Of a stretch of DNA of 37,481 nucleotides, positions 15,452 to 22,704 are shown one piece after another (position 1 is the first letter of the stretch; each line of letters begins with the position of its first letter). The stretch spans positions 1 through 37,481 of the IMG/VR virus record IMGVR_UViG_3300021959_000149. One strand, given 5' to 3'. The stretch comes from a virus. Below the pieces are notes generated by a model. It worked only from the letters and a program-made list of their open reading frames with translations, had not been told where the DNA came from and searched no databases. The position numbers were made by a program, and so were the translations under genes.

Positions 15452-16545
15452 GCAGTGTGCCATTCGTGCCCATTGATTATCCTCGTGAGGTGCTTGAGTT
15501 ATCAAGCACTGGCGAGAAAGGTTGGCGGCGCATAGTAAAAAACGCTGATGAATTAGAATCCTATTGGCGGGGTAAAAACGGTAGCGGCAATGTGTATTTC
15601 ACAGCCTATGGCTACACAGCAACCCAAGCACCGAAGCACCACCGAGTGGACTACAACACACCACTCATACACCACTTCGTGATGGACTTTGATTGCAAGG
15701 ATTTCAACAATCGTGGGGCTGAGGTAGCGTTTGATGTACCGCATGAAGAAGTGAAGCGACTTCACCAATTCCTGTTGAGCAACAACACCCTTCACTATGT
15801 GTGGTTTAGCGGCGGCGGTTTCCATGTTTGGATTCCGCTTTCCGAATCTCTCACACCGAAAAGCGGGGGAGAAGTATCTCGTATCAAACAGTCGGGGCGG
15901 GTGCTAATTAAATCATGGGAAAAGGAAATCGGGCCGTTGAACTGTAACGACCCTACCGTGATGTTTGACACCAGCGGTATGATTCGCATACCCAACTCGT
16001 ACAATGCTAAGCGTGGCGTGTGGTCATTTCCTTTGACCAGTGAAGAAATCATGACCTTTACCTTTGACGATTTCATGAACAGGGGGATGGAGTCACACAG
16101 TGGGTACATCGCCCACGGCGAAAACAAATTACTCATGAATCTAATTGAGAATAAGTTCGCTGAGAACTATGACCTCAAGCCTGTGGATTTGCCTACGGTA
16201 TCGTTAAATGACATTCACATTCTTCCTTGTTTGTCGCAAGCGGCGATGGGTGGGGGCAACCCTCCCCACCGTGCGAGATACCACTTTGCCTCCTACTTGG
16301 CTGACAGGTTTCGCATGTTCTTTCCCGCTTGGCGAGTTGGGAACGAAGAGAAGGAGGAGCATATACGAAGTATCGTGAGCATCTGTGAACAGCAGGAATG
16401 GGTGGACTACCGATACGAGAAAACAGAAGAGCAAGTAAGAAGCATTGTTATGACAGGTTACTCACATGCGACATGTTCAACGCTATATACCGAAGGCTTC
16501 TGTATGGGTAAGTGCAAGTATTACGATGGTACAGGAGTGAATTAA
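15448..16545 (+). CDS. archaeo-eukaryotic primase: PriS-like catalytic domain fused to a PriL-like Fe-S domain
   Basis: 365 aa. Catalytic motifs of the archaeo-eukaryotic primase fold: DFD (D80, D82), SGGGFHVW (S121-H126) and DTSGMIRIPNS (D174, R179). The C-terminal ~110 residues resemble the primase large-subunit Fe-S domain: LPC (C261), a His/Arg-rich helix (PPHRARYHFASYL), then ATC (C343), FC (C352) and KC (C356), four cysteines able to hold a 4Fe-4S cluster. It would make primers for PolB as a single-chain enzyme. The GTG start overlaps the previous stop; GTG 15457 is possible. Close to the viral and plasmid primase fusions that combine both subunits. Confidence 0.85.
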   Translation: MSSVPFVPIDYPREVLELSSTGEKGWRRIVKNADELESYWRGKNGSGNVYFTAYGYTATQAPKHHRVDYNTPLIHHFVMDFDCKDFNNRGAEVAFDVPHEEVKRLHQFLLSNNTLHYVWFSGGGFHVWIPLSESLTPKSGGEVSRIKQSGRVLIKSWEKEIGPLNCNDPTVMFDTSGMIRIPNSYNAKRGVWSFPLTSEEIMTFTFDDFMNRGMESHSGYIAHGENKLLMNLIENKFAENYDLKPVDLPTVSLNDIHILPCLSQAAMGGGNPPHRARYHFASYLADRFRMFFPAWRVGNEEKEEHIRSIVSICEQQEWVDYRYEKTEEQVRSIVMTGYSHATCSTLYTEGFCMGKCKYYDGTGVN

Positions 16546-16740
16546 ATGAGGAATAAATGGATTGTAAATAGATTGATGAAAATGTTGCAAAATGCAGATA
16601 CAATGCTTTCAATTGAGGAATTGTACGAAGGTGTATTATCTCTCAAGCGATGTCCTACACGCCAACACTTGGGTGTAATTCTCTCATCATTGCCCAATGT
16701 AGTAGCAGAAGAAGAAGGCATGTGGAGGCTGAAAAAATGA
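16546..16740 (+). CDS. small winged-helix protein (64 aa)
   Basis: Helix-turn-helix with wing: LMKMLQNADTMLSIEELYEGVL, then a recognition helix (TRQHLGVILSSL) and a beta wing (NVVAEEEGMWRLKK). This size and order match single-domain winged-helix DNA-binding proteins. It starts directly after the primase stop and overlaps the XPF-like gene (stop and start at 16737-16740). It may regulate transcription or assist the nuclease at junction DNA; the sequence does not distinguish these. Confidence 0.65.
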   Translation: MRNKWIVNRLMKMLQNADTMLSIEELYEGVLSLKRCPTRQHLGVILSSLPNVVAEEEGMWRLKK

Positions 16741-17435
16741 AACCCCAGTTGATAATTGATAGTAACGAGCGTGGCTTGCTTTGCGAATCTGTTGAGCGCA
16801 AGGCCGCTAATGCAGGGCTGACAGTGGTTCGCCAGCCATTGGTAGTGGGGGACTACCAGTTGGGCGGGGCATGTGTTGAGGCTAAGAGTATTGGTGACTT
16901 GTTTCAGTCAAGTCACAGCGGCCACTTATGGCGGCAACTTGACAACATGGATGCAAATTATGAGCGTTTCTTTCTTGTTGTACACGGTGACATAGCCAAA
17001 CACATAGCCATGGCAAAAAGTAATGGTAAAACAAATGTCTCTTATTCTAAGGTACAAAATGAATTGATGGGTACAATAGCACGCTTGATGGCTGATTTTG
17101 ATTGTCAAGTATTTTACTGCAACAATGTAAGTGAAGCCGCATCTTTCATTGTGCGATTACATGGTAAATTGCATAAACCAGCCAGTAAGCATGGTGCACA
17201 GTCTGTACGCCGTGTAGCATCAAACGACCTACGACTTGACATGCTCATGACCGTGCCGGGTATCGGACAGGAAACAGCCGAGAAGTTGCTTGAGAAATGT
17301 GGAAGCATAGAAGAGATGTGCTTTCCCGACTCTATCAAACAGGTGAAAGGACTTGGAGAAGTGAGAAGAAAAATGTTGGTTGATGTGCTAACAAGCGAAG
17401 AGCCTGTACGCCAAGAACGCACGGTTCGTCGTTAA
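16737..17435 (+). CDS. XPF/ERCC4-family structure-specific nuclease
   Basis: 232 aa. ERCC4 nuclease domain: IIDSNERG (D8), VVGDYQLG (D39), and VEAKSIGDL (E48, K50, D54), equal to the family ERKxxxD motif with Ala in place of Arg. Two helix-hairpin-helix motifs follow: VPGIGQETAEKLL (about 173-185) and VKGLGEVRRKML (about 203-214). This is the domain order of XPF/Mus81/Hef nucleases, which cut branched DNA such as flaps and stalled forks, usually bound to the sliding clamp. No helicase domain is present, so it is a short version like crenarchaeal XPF. Its TAA is directly followed by the second 27-bp promoter-like repeat. Confidence 0.88.
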   Translation: MKPQLIIDSNERGLLCESVERKAANAGLTVVRQPLVVGDYQLGGACVEAKSIGDLFQSSHSGHLWRQLDNMDANYERFFLVVHGDIAKHIAMAKSNGKTNVSYSKVQNELMGTIARLMADFDCQVFYCNNVSEAASFIVRLHGKLHKPASKHGAQSVRRVASNDLRLDMLMTVPGIGQETAEKLLEKCGSIEEMCFPDSIKQVKGLGEVRRKMLVDVLTSEEPVRQERTVRR

Positions 17436-17462
17436 AGTATTTAAACCAACAAAGAGAAAGGG
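17436..17462 (+). promoter_or_regulatory. promoter-like 27-bp repeat, copy 2 (TATA-type), before the helicase gene
   Basis: Perfect copy of 4300-4326, with TATTTAAA at 17438-17445 and AAAGGG at its end. It begins right after the XPF-like stop. Expected initiation about 25 bp beyond the TATA box falls near 17465, so the helicase mRNA would be leaderless or nearly so from ATG 17464, or start with ATG 17473. Role inferred from archaeal promoter rules. Confidence 0.7.
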
Positions 17463-17463
17463 A

Positions 17464-18867
17464 ATGAGTTACATGTTAATGAATAAATACCGTGCCGTTG
17501 AGCGATTCCCTATTTTGAAGGCTTACCTTCACCATTTCTCTCAAACTTCAATGAAGAACGAGATGCCGGGTCTGTTGTCGTTTTTCTTTATTCAAGGACA
17601 AACGACCCTACCGTATATTCGCCTTCCTACAGGTGACACCCATCTTGATTTGCGAGTGCATGTATTTTGGATTCAACCTTCTCGTACAGGAAAATCAATC
17701 GCTTGGAACTTCATTAGCGACATTATGAATGAGGCTGAGATTCCCTTTGAGTTGTTTGCATCGGGTACAGATGCAGGGCTGATTGGTTCAACAAACAATG
17801 TCGTGGATGACAATGGAAAGCCTACAGGTGAAGTGGAAACCATTGAGGGATTGCTTGCGGGGCGTAAAGCCATTAACTTTGATGAAGGGTCTATTCTTCT
17901 TACACCTAACAAGCACAGTCAAGAAACGGTGTTGTATCTTCAAACAGCCTGTAACCCTGTAGGTAGCGGCAACAACACGCTTGTTAAGCACATGAAGGGA
18001 AACAAAGTTGAGTGTCCCTCGTTGGTGTCCTTATGGATTACTACTTACCCACCAAAAGGAGTCAAGGACTATGTTCTCACAAAGGGTATTTTCCAGCGTG
18101 TCCTGTTATACTACCGACACTGGGACATGGACGAGCGACAAGAAGTAAGCAATCGCCGTCTTGGTACATTCTTTAACCGACCCGATAAAGCGGAAATCAC
18201 CAAAGAAGATTTGTACGCTTATTTCAAAAACACCGAAAAGCGTATTCGTGACCGCCTACTTAACATGGCGGAGATTTCTTTTATGCAGTGGACTGAATCC
18301 TCCAATGAAGAGAAAGAAGAAATTGTACAGGAATATATGTGGGAGATGTTCACCACAACCGATGATTACGAAACGGCTTTGTACCAAGCATCCGATGAGT
18401 TGTACGACCTGTTGCGAGACATGACTCCTTCTATGTCCGAGATTGTAGCATCCTTTACACCCGCCATTGAAAATTACTTGGGCATCTTCTCGGTACACAT
18501 GGCCATTCTTGATGAGTCATGGGTAGTCACTGCGGAGCATGTTGATTTGGCTCACGAGATTTTGATTGACCTATTCCAAAACCTCATCGCATGGCTTGAA
18601 GATTCTGTTGAAGTCGGTGGGAACAAGCAAAAGGAAAATAAATCACAAGAAGGTATGATTGCCGCTTACAACGAATGTCAAGCCTATGAGATTGAGGGCT
18701 ACGGTGATGGGTGGAGATTGCGCTCAACATTCTTCAATACCTACATGGAAAAATCCAAGGTGTCCAAGAGTACCGCCGAAAGGCACTTCAAGGATTACGG
18801 TGGGTCACTGTTCAAGACCAAGAAGAGCGGAGGGCGTGTGTTCATTCGCAAGGTAGGTGATGCATGA
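17464..18867 (+). CDS. AAA+ ATPase with C-terminal winged helix, probable replicative helicase (MCM/DUF3987-like)
   Basis: 467 aa. Walker A QPSRTGKS (residues 71-78), Walker B AINFDEGS (about 136-143), sensor-1-like LWITTYPP (about 190-197) and an arginine in GIFQRVLLYYR (R212) that could be a finger. A long helical region follows, and the C-terminus is winged-helix-like (SKSTAERHFKDYGG, then KSGGRVFIRKV). This layout suits MCM-type or DUF3987-type hexameric helicases, and no other helicase is in the replication set. The first ~65 residues are not recognised. ATG 17473 may be the true start. Its 3' end overlaps the exonuclease gene (ATGATGA). Confidence 0.65.
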   Translation: MSYMLMNKYRAVERFPILKAYLHHFSQTSMKNEMPGLLSFFFIQGQTTLPYIRLPTGDTHLDLRVHVFWIQPSRTGKSIAWNFISDIMNEAEIPFELFASGTDAGLIGSTNNVVDDNGKPTGEVETIEGLLAGRKAINFDEGSILLTPNKHSQETVLYLQTACNPVGSGNNTLVKHMKGNKVECPSLVSLWITTYPPKGVKDYVLTKGIFQRVLLYYRHWDMDERQEVSNRRLGTFFNRPDKAEITKEDLYAYFKNTEKRIRDRLLNMAEISFMQWTESSNEEKEEIVQEYMWEMFTTTDDYETALYQASDELYDLLRDMTPSMSEIVASFTPAIENYLGIFSVHMAILDESWVVTAEHVDLAHEILIDLFQNLIAWLEDSVEVGGNKQKENKSQEGMIAAYNECQAYEIEGYGDGWRLRSTFFNTYMEKSKVSKSTAERHFKDYGGSLFKTKKSGGRVFIRKVGDA

Positions 18868-19469
18868 TGAGCGACATACTGGCACTTGACATTGAAACTG
18901 CAAACTTTTCTCATGAAATAGGAGGGTGGCACAACACACACTTGTTTGAGCCATCGGTAGCCGCTACATGGAATGGGCACGAAGGAACAATTTACTGCAA
19001 CGAGGGGCTGGATGTAGATAACACCGTCAAAGCCCTACACCCACGCACTCTTGGTGACGACTTAGCCGACCATGTGGATAAGGGTGGTAAAATCCTCGGT
19101 CATAACATTAAAGCATTTGACTTACCAGTGCTAAGGGATGCACTGGATTGCTGGACGGCCAGCGACTTGATGAAGTCGGACTCCGTTCTTGATACTCGCA
19201 ACTTGGTTAGCAAGGCCGCACTAAGTGTTGAAAAGGTGGCTACATCGCTTGATATTCTCGTCAAGCATACTTTAGACACCAACAAATTGATGAACAGTGC
19301 TGATGCCCCCATTGCTTGGAGAGAAGGACGATATGACGAGGTAGCGAAGTATTGCTTAAACGATGCTCAACTTACCTATGACTTGTATCAGTTTGGAAAA
19401 GCCGAGGGGCATGTCCTCTCAAGGAGTCTTGAGACAGGAAAAGTTGTTGAGATAGAAGTGGACTGGTGA
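18864..19469 (+). CDS. free-standing DEDDy 3'-5' exonuclease (DnaQ/PolB-exo-like)
   Basis: 201 aa. Complete exonuclease motif set: Exo I LALDIETAN (D9, E11), Exo II GHNIKAFDLP (N81, D86), Exo III YCLNDAQ (Y163, D167). It resembles an isolated proofreading domain rather than RNase T or Pan2, and has no polymerase part. PolB in the same genome already has an exonuclease domain with altered Exo II, so this enzyme could add proofreading or trim primers and ends. It follows the helicase with a 4-nt overlap and lies 7 nt before the thermosome. Confidence 0.85.
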   Translation: MMSDILALDIETANFSHEIGGWHNTHLFEPSVAATWNGHEGTIYCNEGLDVDNTVKALHPRTLGDDLADHVDKGGKILGHNIKAFDLPVLRDALDCWTASDLMKSDSVLDTRNLVSKAALSVEKVATSLDILVKHTLDTNKLMNSADAPIAWREGRYDEVAKYCLNDAQLTYDLYQFGKAEGHVLSRSLETGKVVEIEVDW

Positions 19470-19476
19470 AGGAAAC

Positions 19477-20982
19477 ATGACAGAAAAAGATAGCGCAAAA
19501 GGTGGAAAAGCACAGATACACAACATTCGGGCGGCAAAGACGGTTGCAGAAACCGTCAAGAGTACGCTTGGCCCGATGGGTATGGACAAAATGATGGTTG
19601 ATGGTGGCGGTAATGTCATCGTCACCAATGACGGAGCAACCATTCTACGAGAGTTGGATGTCTCCCACCCCGGTGGGAAAATGATTGCTGAAGTCGCTCG
19701 TACCCAAGAATCCCTGTGTTACGATGGAACAACGAGTACAGTCGTGTTGGCTGGTCAATTGCTTGGCAACAGCGAGATGCTGTTTGAGAAGGGATTGCAT
19801 CCCAATGTGATATGTCGTGGCTATCACGAGGCCGCTCAAATGGCGGTGAAATATCTTACCGAAGAAGTGGCACAAAATAGCAATGACCGTAGAAGGCTTG
19901 TAAATGTAGCCAAGACTGCCATCACGGGTAAGACCCTTGAAACAGCCCTTGATGCTGTGTCCGAGTTATGTGTGAGTGCAGTGGAGAGGGCTGGTGATGC
20001 TGAAAGCGTCAAGGTCGTATCTTTCCCCGGTGGCTCGCTTGAAGATTCATACTTGTACAATGGTGTGATTGTAAACAAAGACTTCGTGCTTGAAGGTAAT
20101 GACTTTTACAACAACTTGTTGCTTATCAACACGGGTCTTGAAACTGAGAAGGCTGAGGATAATGTACAGGTGCAACTTGATGCTAAGTCGTATCAATCCT
20201 TCAAGGGTGCAAGCAAGGCTGATTTGGTAGCCAGTGCTAAACACATCGTGGACGCTATGCCTAATGGTGGTGTTGTTTTTGTGCGTGATGGTGTGAGCGA
20301 CATGGTGTGTTCATATCTCAAGAAAAACGGCATCATGGTTGTGCGTCGTATGCCCGAATCTTCTATGCGTGCGTTGAGTCGCATGACGGGCTTAGACATC
20401 GTGCAAGTACCCGAAGAAATTGAGGGCAACGCCGATGTTTCAATTACTCGTGAAAGGAAAAACGATGTTTGGTACTTGTTTGTCAATAGCAAGGAAGAGA
20501 GTGAAGAGGCTACGCTGGTCTTGCACGGTGCTACATCGCACACACTGGAAGAAGTTGAGCGTGGTTTTGATGACGCACTGGGTGTTGTCTCGCTGGTCAT
20601 GAAGAGCGGGCAATTCGTCGTGGGTGGAGGCAACGCCTATGTGCGTATGGCCACGCATCTGCGCCAACACGCCGCTTCGGTGGGTGGTCGGGCACAGATG
20701 GCCATTGAATCGTTTGCTGATGCTTTGGAGGTCATTCCTGCTACCATCGCTGAGAACGCTGGCCACGACCCGTTGGACACGATTCTTGCTATGCGCCACG
20801 AAATCTTACAGGGCAGGTTGTCGGTTGGCCCCGATGTCACCGAAGGTGGTGTACGAGACTTGCTGGCTGATGGTGTGATTGAGCCTGTTGTATTGGTGCG
20901 ACAAGCCGTATTGAGTGCCAGCGAAGTCACCAATGCTATTCTACGCATTGATGACATCGTGGCTCGCCGCCCGGTACAGTGA
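19477..20982 (+). CDS. group II chaperonin (thermosome-like)
   Basis: 501 aa, about 40 shorter than cellular thermosome subunits. ATP-site motifs: STLGPMGMDKMMVD (29-42), TNDGATIL (50-57), DGTTS (83-87, preceded by Tyr where Gly is usual), GGGNAYVRMA (from 383) and the C-terminal LRIDDI (489-494). The apical part (about 190-330) looks short. It would form a double-ring folding machine in the host cytoplasm, perhaps for the giant structural protein or capsid. No GroES-type partner is needed by group II enzymes. Virus-encoded thermosomes are a known hallmark of magroviruses. GAAGGAAAC precedes the ATG. Confidence 0.92.
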   Translation: MTEKDSAKGGKAQIHNIRAAKTVAETVKSTLGPMGMDKMMVDGGGNVIVTNDGATILRELDVSHPGGKMIAEVARTQESLCYDGTTSTVVLAGQLLGNSEMLFEKGLHPNVICRGYHEAAQMAVKYLTEEVAQNSNDRRRLVNVAKTAITGKTLETALDAVSELCVSAVERAGDAESVKVVSFPGGSLEDSYLYNGVIVNKDFVLEGNDFYNNLLLINTGLETEKAEDNVQVQLDAKSYQSFKGASKADLVASAKHIVDAMPNGGVVFVRDGVSDMVCSYLKKNGIMVVRRMPESSMRALSRMTGLDIVQVPEEIEGNADVSITRERKNDVWYLFVNSKEESEEATLVLHGATSHTLEEVERGFDDALGVVSLVMKSGQFVVGGGNAYVRMATHLRQHAASVGGRAQMAIESFADALEVIPATIAENAGHDPLDTILAMRHEILQGRLSVGPDVTEGGVRDLLADGVIEPVVLVRQAVLSASEVTNAILRIDDIVARRPVQ

Positions 20983-20986
20983 TAGC

Positions 20987-21211
20987 ATGGGTAGATTGAT
21001 GGACAAATTGAGGCAGAAATGTCCCATGTGCGGAGAACATGAGATTCCTCGCCGTCTTACTGGCCGCTTCATTGACTACGACAACGAGCGTGTGTATCTT
21101 TTGCATTGCCGAAAATGTGGTTTATTTTGGCTTGACCCATCCATTAAGAAACTCAAGCCCTATCGTTTGAAGGGTATTTATTTGCACCCTTCAATGGATG
21201 AAGAAGAGTAA
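20987..21211 (+). CDS. small zinc-ribbon protein (74 aa)
   Basis: Begins MGRLMDKLRQKCPMCGEHE and has HCRKCGLFW about 25 residues later: a CPMC...CRKC zinc ribbon with a basic C-terminal segment (KKLKPYRLKG) and an acidic end. Starts 5 nt after the thermosome stop. The reading frame is open further upstream inside the thermosome gene, but that part is a shadow. Its TAA at 21209-21211 directly abuts the stop of the opposite-strand gene. Confidence 0.65.
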   Translation: MGRLMDKLRQKCPMCGEHEIPRRLTGRFIDYDNERVYLLHCRKCGLFWLDPSIKKLKPYRLKGIYLHPSMDEEE

Positions 21212-22360
21212 TCATTGCAAGCGCACGAAGGTAGGCGTGCTGGCGTGGCTTACGGTACAGACAAAACGCCCGTAGCCGCTGGCCGCAATTGTTTCACCAG
21301 CAAATGTAGCGGTGTCACCTGCATCTTGATTCTTGATTTCAACGATGTAGCCAGCGGGGAATGCTCCGCTTGTTGTGATAGCACATGTACCACTGCGTGT
21401 GGTGAGGATGAGGATGTTAGCGTCTGCTGATGTGATGGTGAGGGAAGTAGCGGCGGTGGTCAGCACACGGTCAAACACGGAGCGGGTAAAACGGTCGGCG
21501 TGGGTGCCGCTGTAGTACAACACATCTCTTCCATCATCATCTGCTGTGGTGCTGGCGATTTGTGCGCCAAACGATTGCCACATTCCACCGAGGCGGCTGG
21601 TCGTAAAGTTACCAGTATCGCCGTTGAACGCATCAAGTTCAGTGTGTGAATCAACGGGTGTAGTGGCGGCCACGGCACCCGTTGTAACAGGGGTGAAATA
21701 AATTGGTGAAGGGCGAATGAAAATACGCTTATCGTTGCTCTCGGTAATACTGATGTTAAGGTCACCACCCGATGCCGAGTACACTACACGAATGACCGCA
21801 AGCACCACGCTTTGTGTCACATCAAGCCCACTCGTTTTTGGATTGCTGAGGAAAGCAGATGGGGTGGTAGGGTAGGTGTTGGAGGCTGTCGTAACAGGCG
21901 TACCCATCTCCCATGTGATGCACTGGTTAGCCGTATCGGTTGAAACATACACAACAATGAGGGCTTCTTCTCCACTGCTTAACGCACTGTAAGTAGCACG
22001 CTTGTGTGCGCTTGTCGTGGTGAATGCTACATCAACGAAACTTTGAGCAGGTGATGTGGTGTGCCCAAACTTGTACAACACACCATCAATGACAGCGTTC
22101 CCGCCTTGAACACGCACCGTATAGGTGTTGGTGACTTGCTCGCATACTCCGGGTAAATCTTCGGGAGTGTTTCGTTGTGCATCGCCCGAAGCCGTATCTT
22201 CTTCAAGGATGATACCGTTACCATGCACACCCTCAAGCATGTTTGTGAGGGAGGGGCTGGTGATATGCTCGCCGTCCTCCAAACTGTCCGTAAAGACCCC
22301 GCTACCCGTCATGGATGCTTGATTTGCCGCTGTGTGTCCCGATAATGGATTGCCTGTCAT
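21212..22360 (-). CDS. probable tail fibre/structural protein (382 aa), beta-rich
   Basis: Ser/Thr/Ala-rich, low-charge protein with long runs of alternating beta strands (ALIVVYVST, SLTITSADANILILTT, GYIVEIKNQDAGDTATF) and a C-terminal segment typical of fibre or receptor-binding tips. The N-terminus (MTGNPLSGHTAANQ) could be an attachment region. Last gene of the structural block, where tail fibres are often found. The ATG overlaps the preceding stop (TAATG). No enzyme motif is seen. The assignment rests on composition and position. Confidence 0.6.
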   Translation of the reverse strand: MTGNPLSGHTAANQASMTGSGVFTDSLEDGEHITSPSLTNMLEGVHGNGIILEEDTASGDAQRNTPEDLPGVCEQVTNTYTVRVQGGNAVIDGVLYKFGHTTSPAQSFVDVAFTTTSAHKRATYSALSSGEEALIVVYVSTDTANQCITWEMGTPVTTASNTYPTTPSAFLSNPKTSGLDVTQSVVLAVIRVVYSASGGDLNISITESNDKRIFIRPSPIYFTPVTTGAVAATTPVDSHTELDAFNGDTGNFTTSRLGGMWQSFGAQIASTTADDDGRDVLYYSGTHADRFTRSVFDRVLTTAATSLTITSADANILILTTRSGTCAITTSGAFPAGYIVEIKNQDAGDTATFAGETIAASGYGRFVCTVSHASTPTFVRLQ

Positions 22361-22704
22361 TATGCCACCTCAATTGCGATTTGGATTTTGAGTTCATTTG
22401 CTGATGATTTAGTTATCGGTGAAATAGTGTATCGTGCCACAGGCGTGAACTCGTTTGTGTCACGGAACTGGATGTACACCTCCTTGATTTGGTCAGCAAA
22501 TGTGGTATCGTAGGGCAGTTTGGCCTCAACAAGCAGGGAGGTGTCATCAACCACCGTGATGGTGGGGGTGAGGGTGATAGCGGGGCGACCCGCTGAGCCA
22601 TCGTCCGTGGTGGCTGGTGTACCATCAAAGCCCAAAATAACCTCGTTGATGTTGCTGGCGAGCGTGTCAAGCAACAACCGCCGCATGTAGTCACTAATCG
22701 GCAT
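22360..22704 (-). CDS. small structural protein of the tail/baseplate region (114 aa)
   Basis: Starts MPISDYMRRLLLDTLASNIN and then forms beta strands (AITLTPTITVVDDTSLLVEAKL, VYIQFRDT). The order of helix then beta sandwich and its position between hub and fibre genes fit a baseplate or fibre-connector protein. A strong ribosome site TCCTCC (complement of GGAGGA) at 22711-22716 precedes the ATG at 22704. Overlaps the hub gene by 11 nt and the fibre gene at its 3' end. No family named with confidence. Confidence 0.55.
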   Translation of the reverse strand: MPISDYMRRLLLDTLASNINEVILGFDGTPATTDDGSAGRPAITLTPTITVVDDTSLLVEAKLPYDTTFADQIKEVYIQFRDTNEFTPVARYTISPITKSSANELKIQIAIEVA

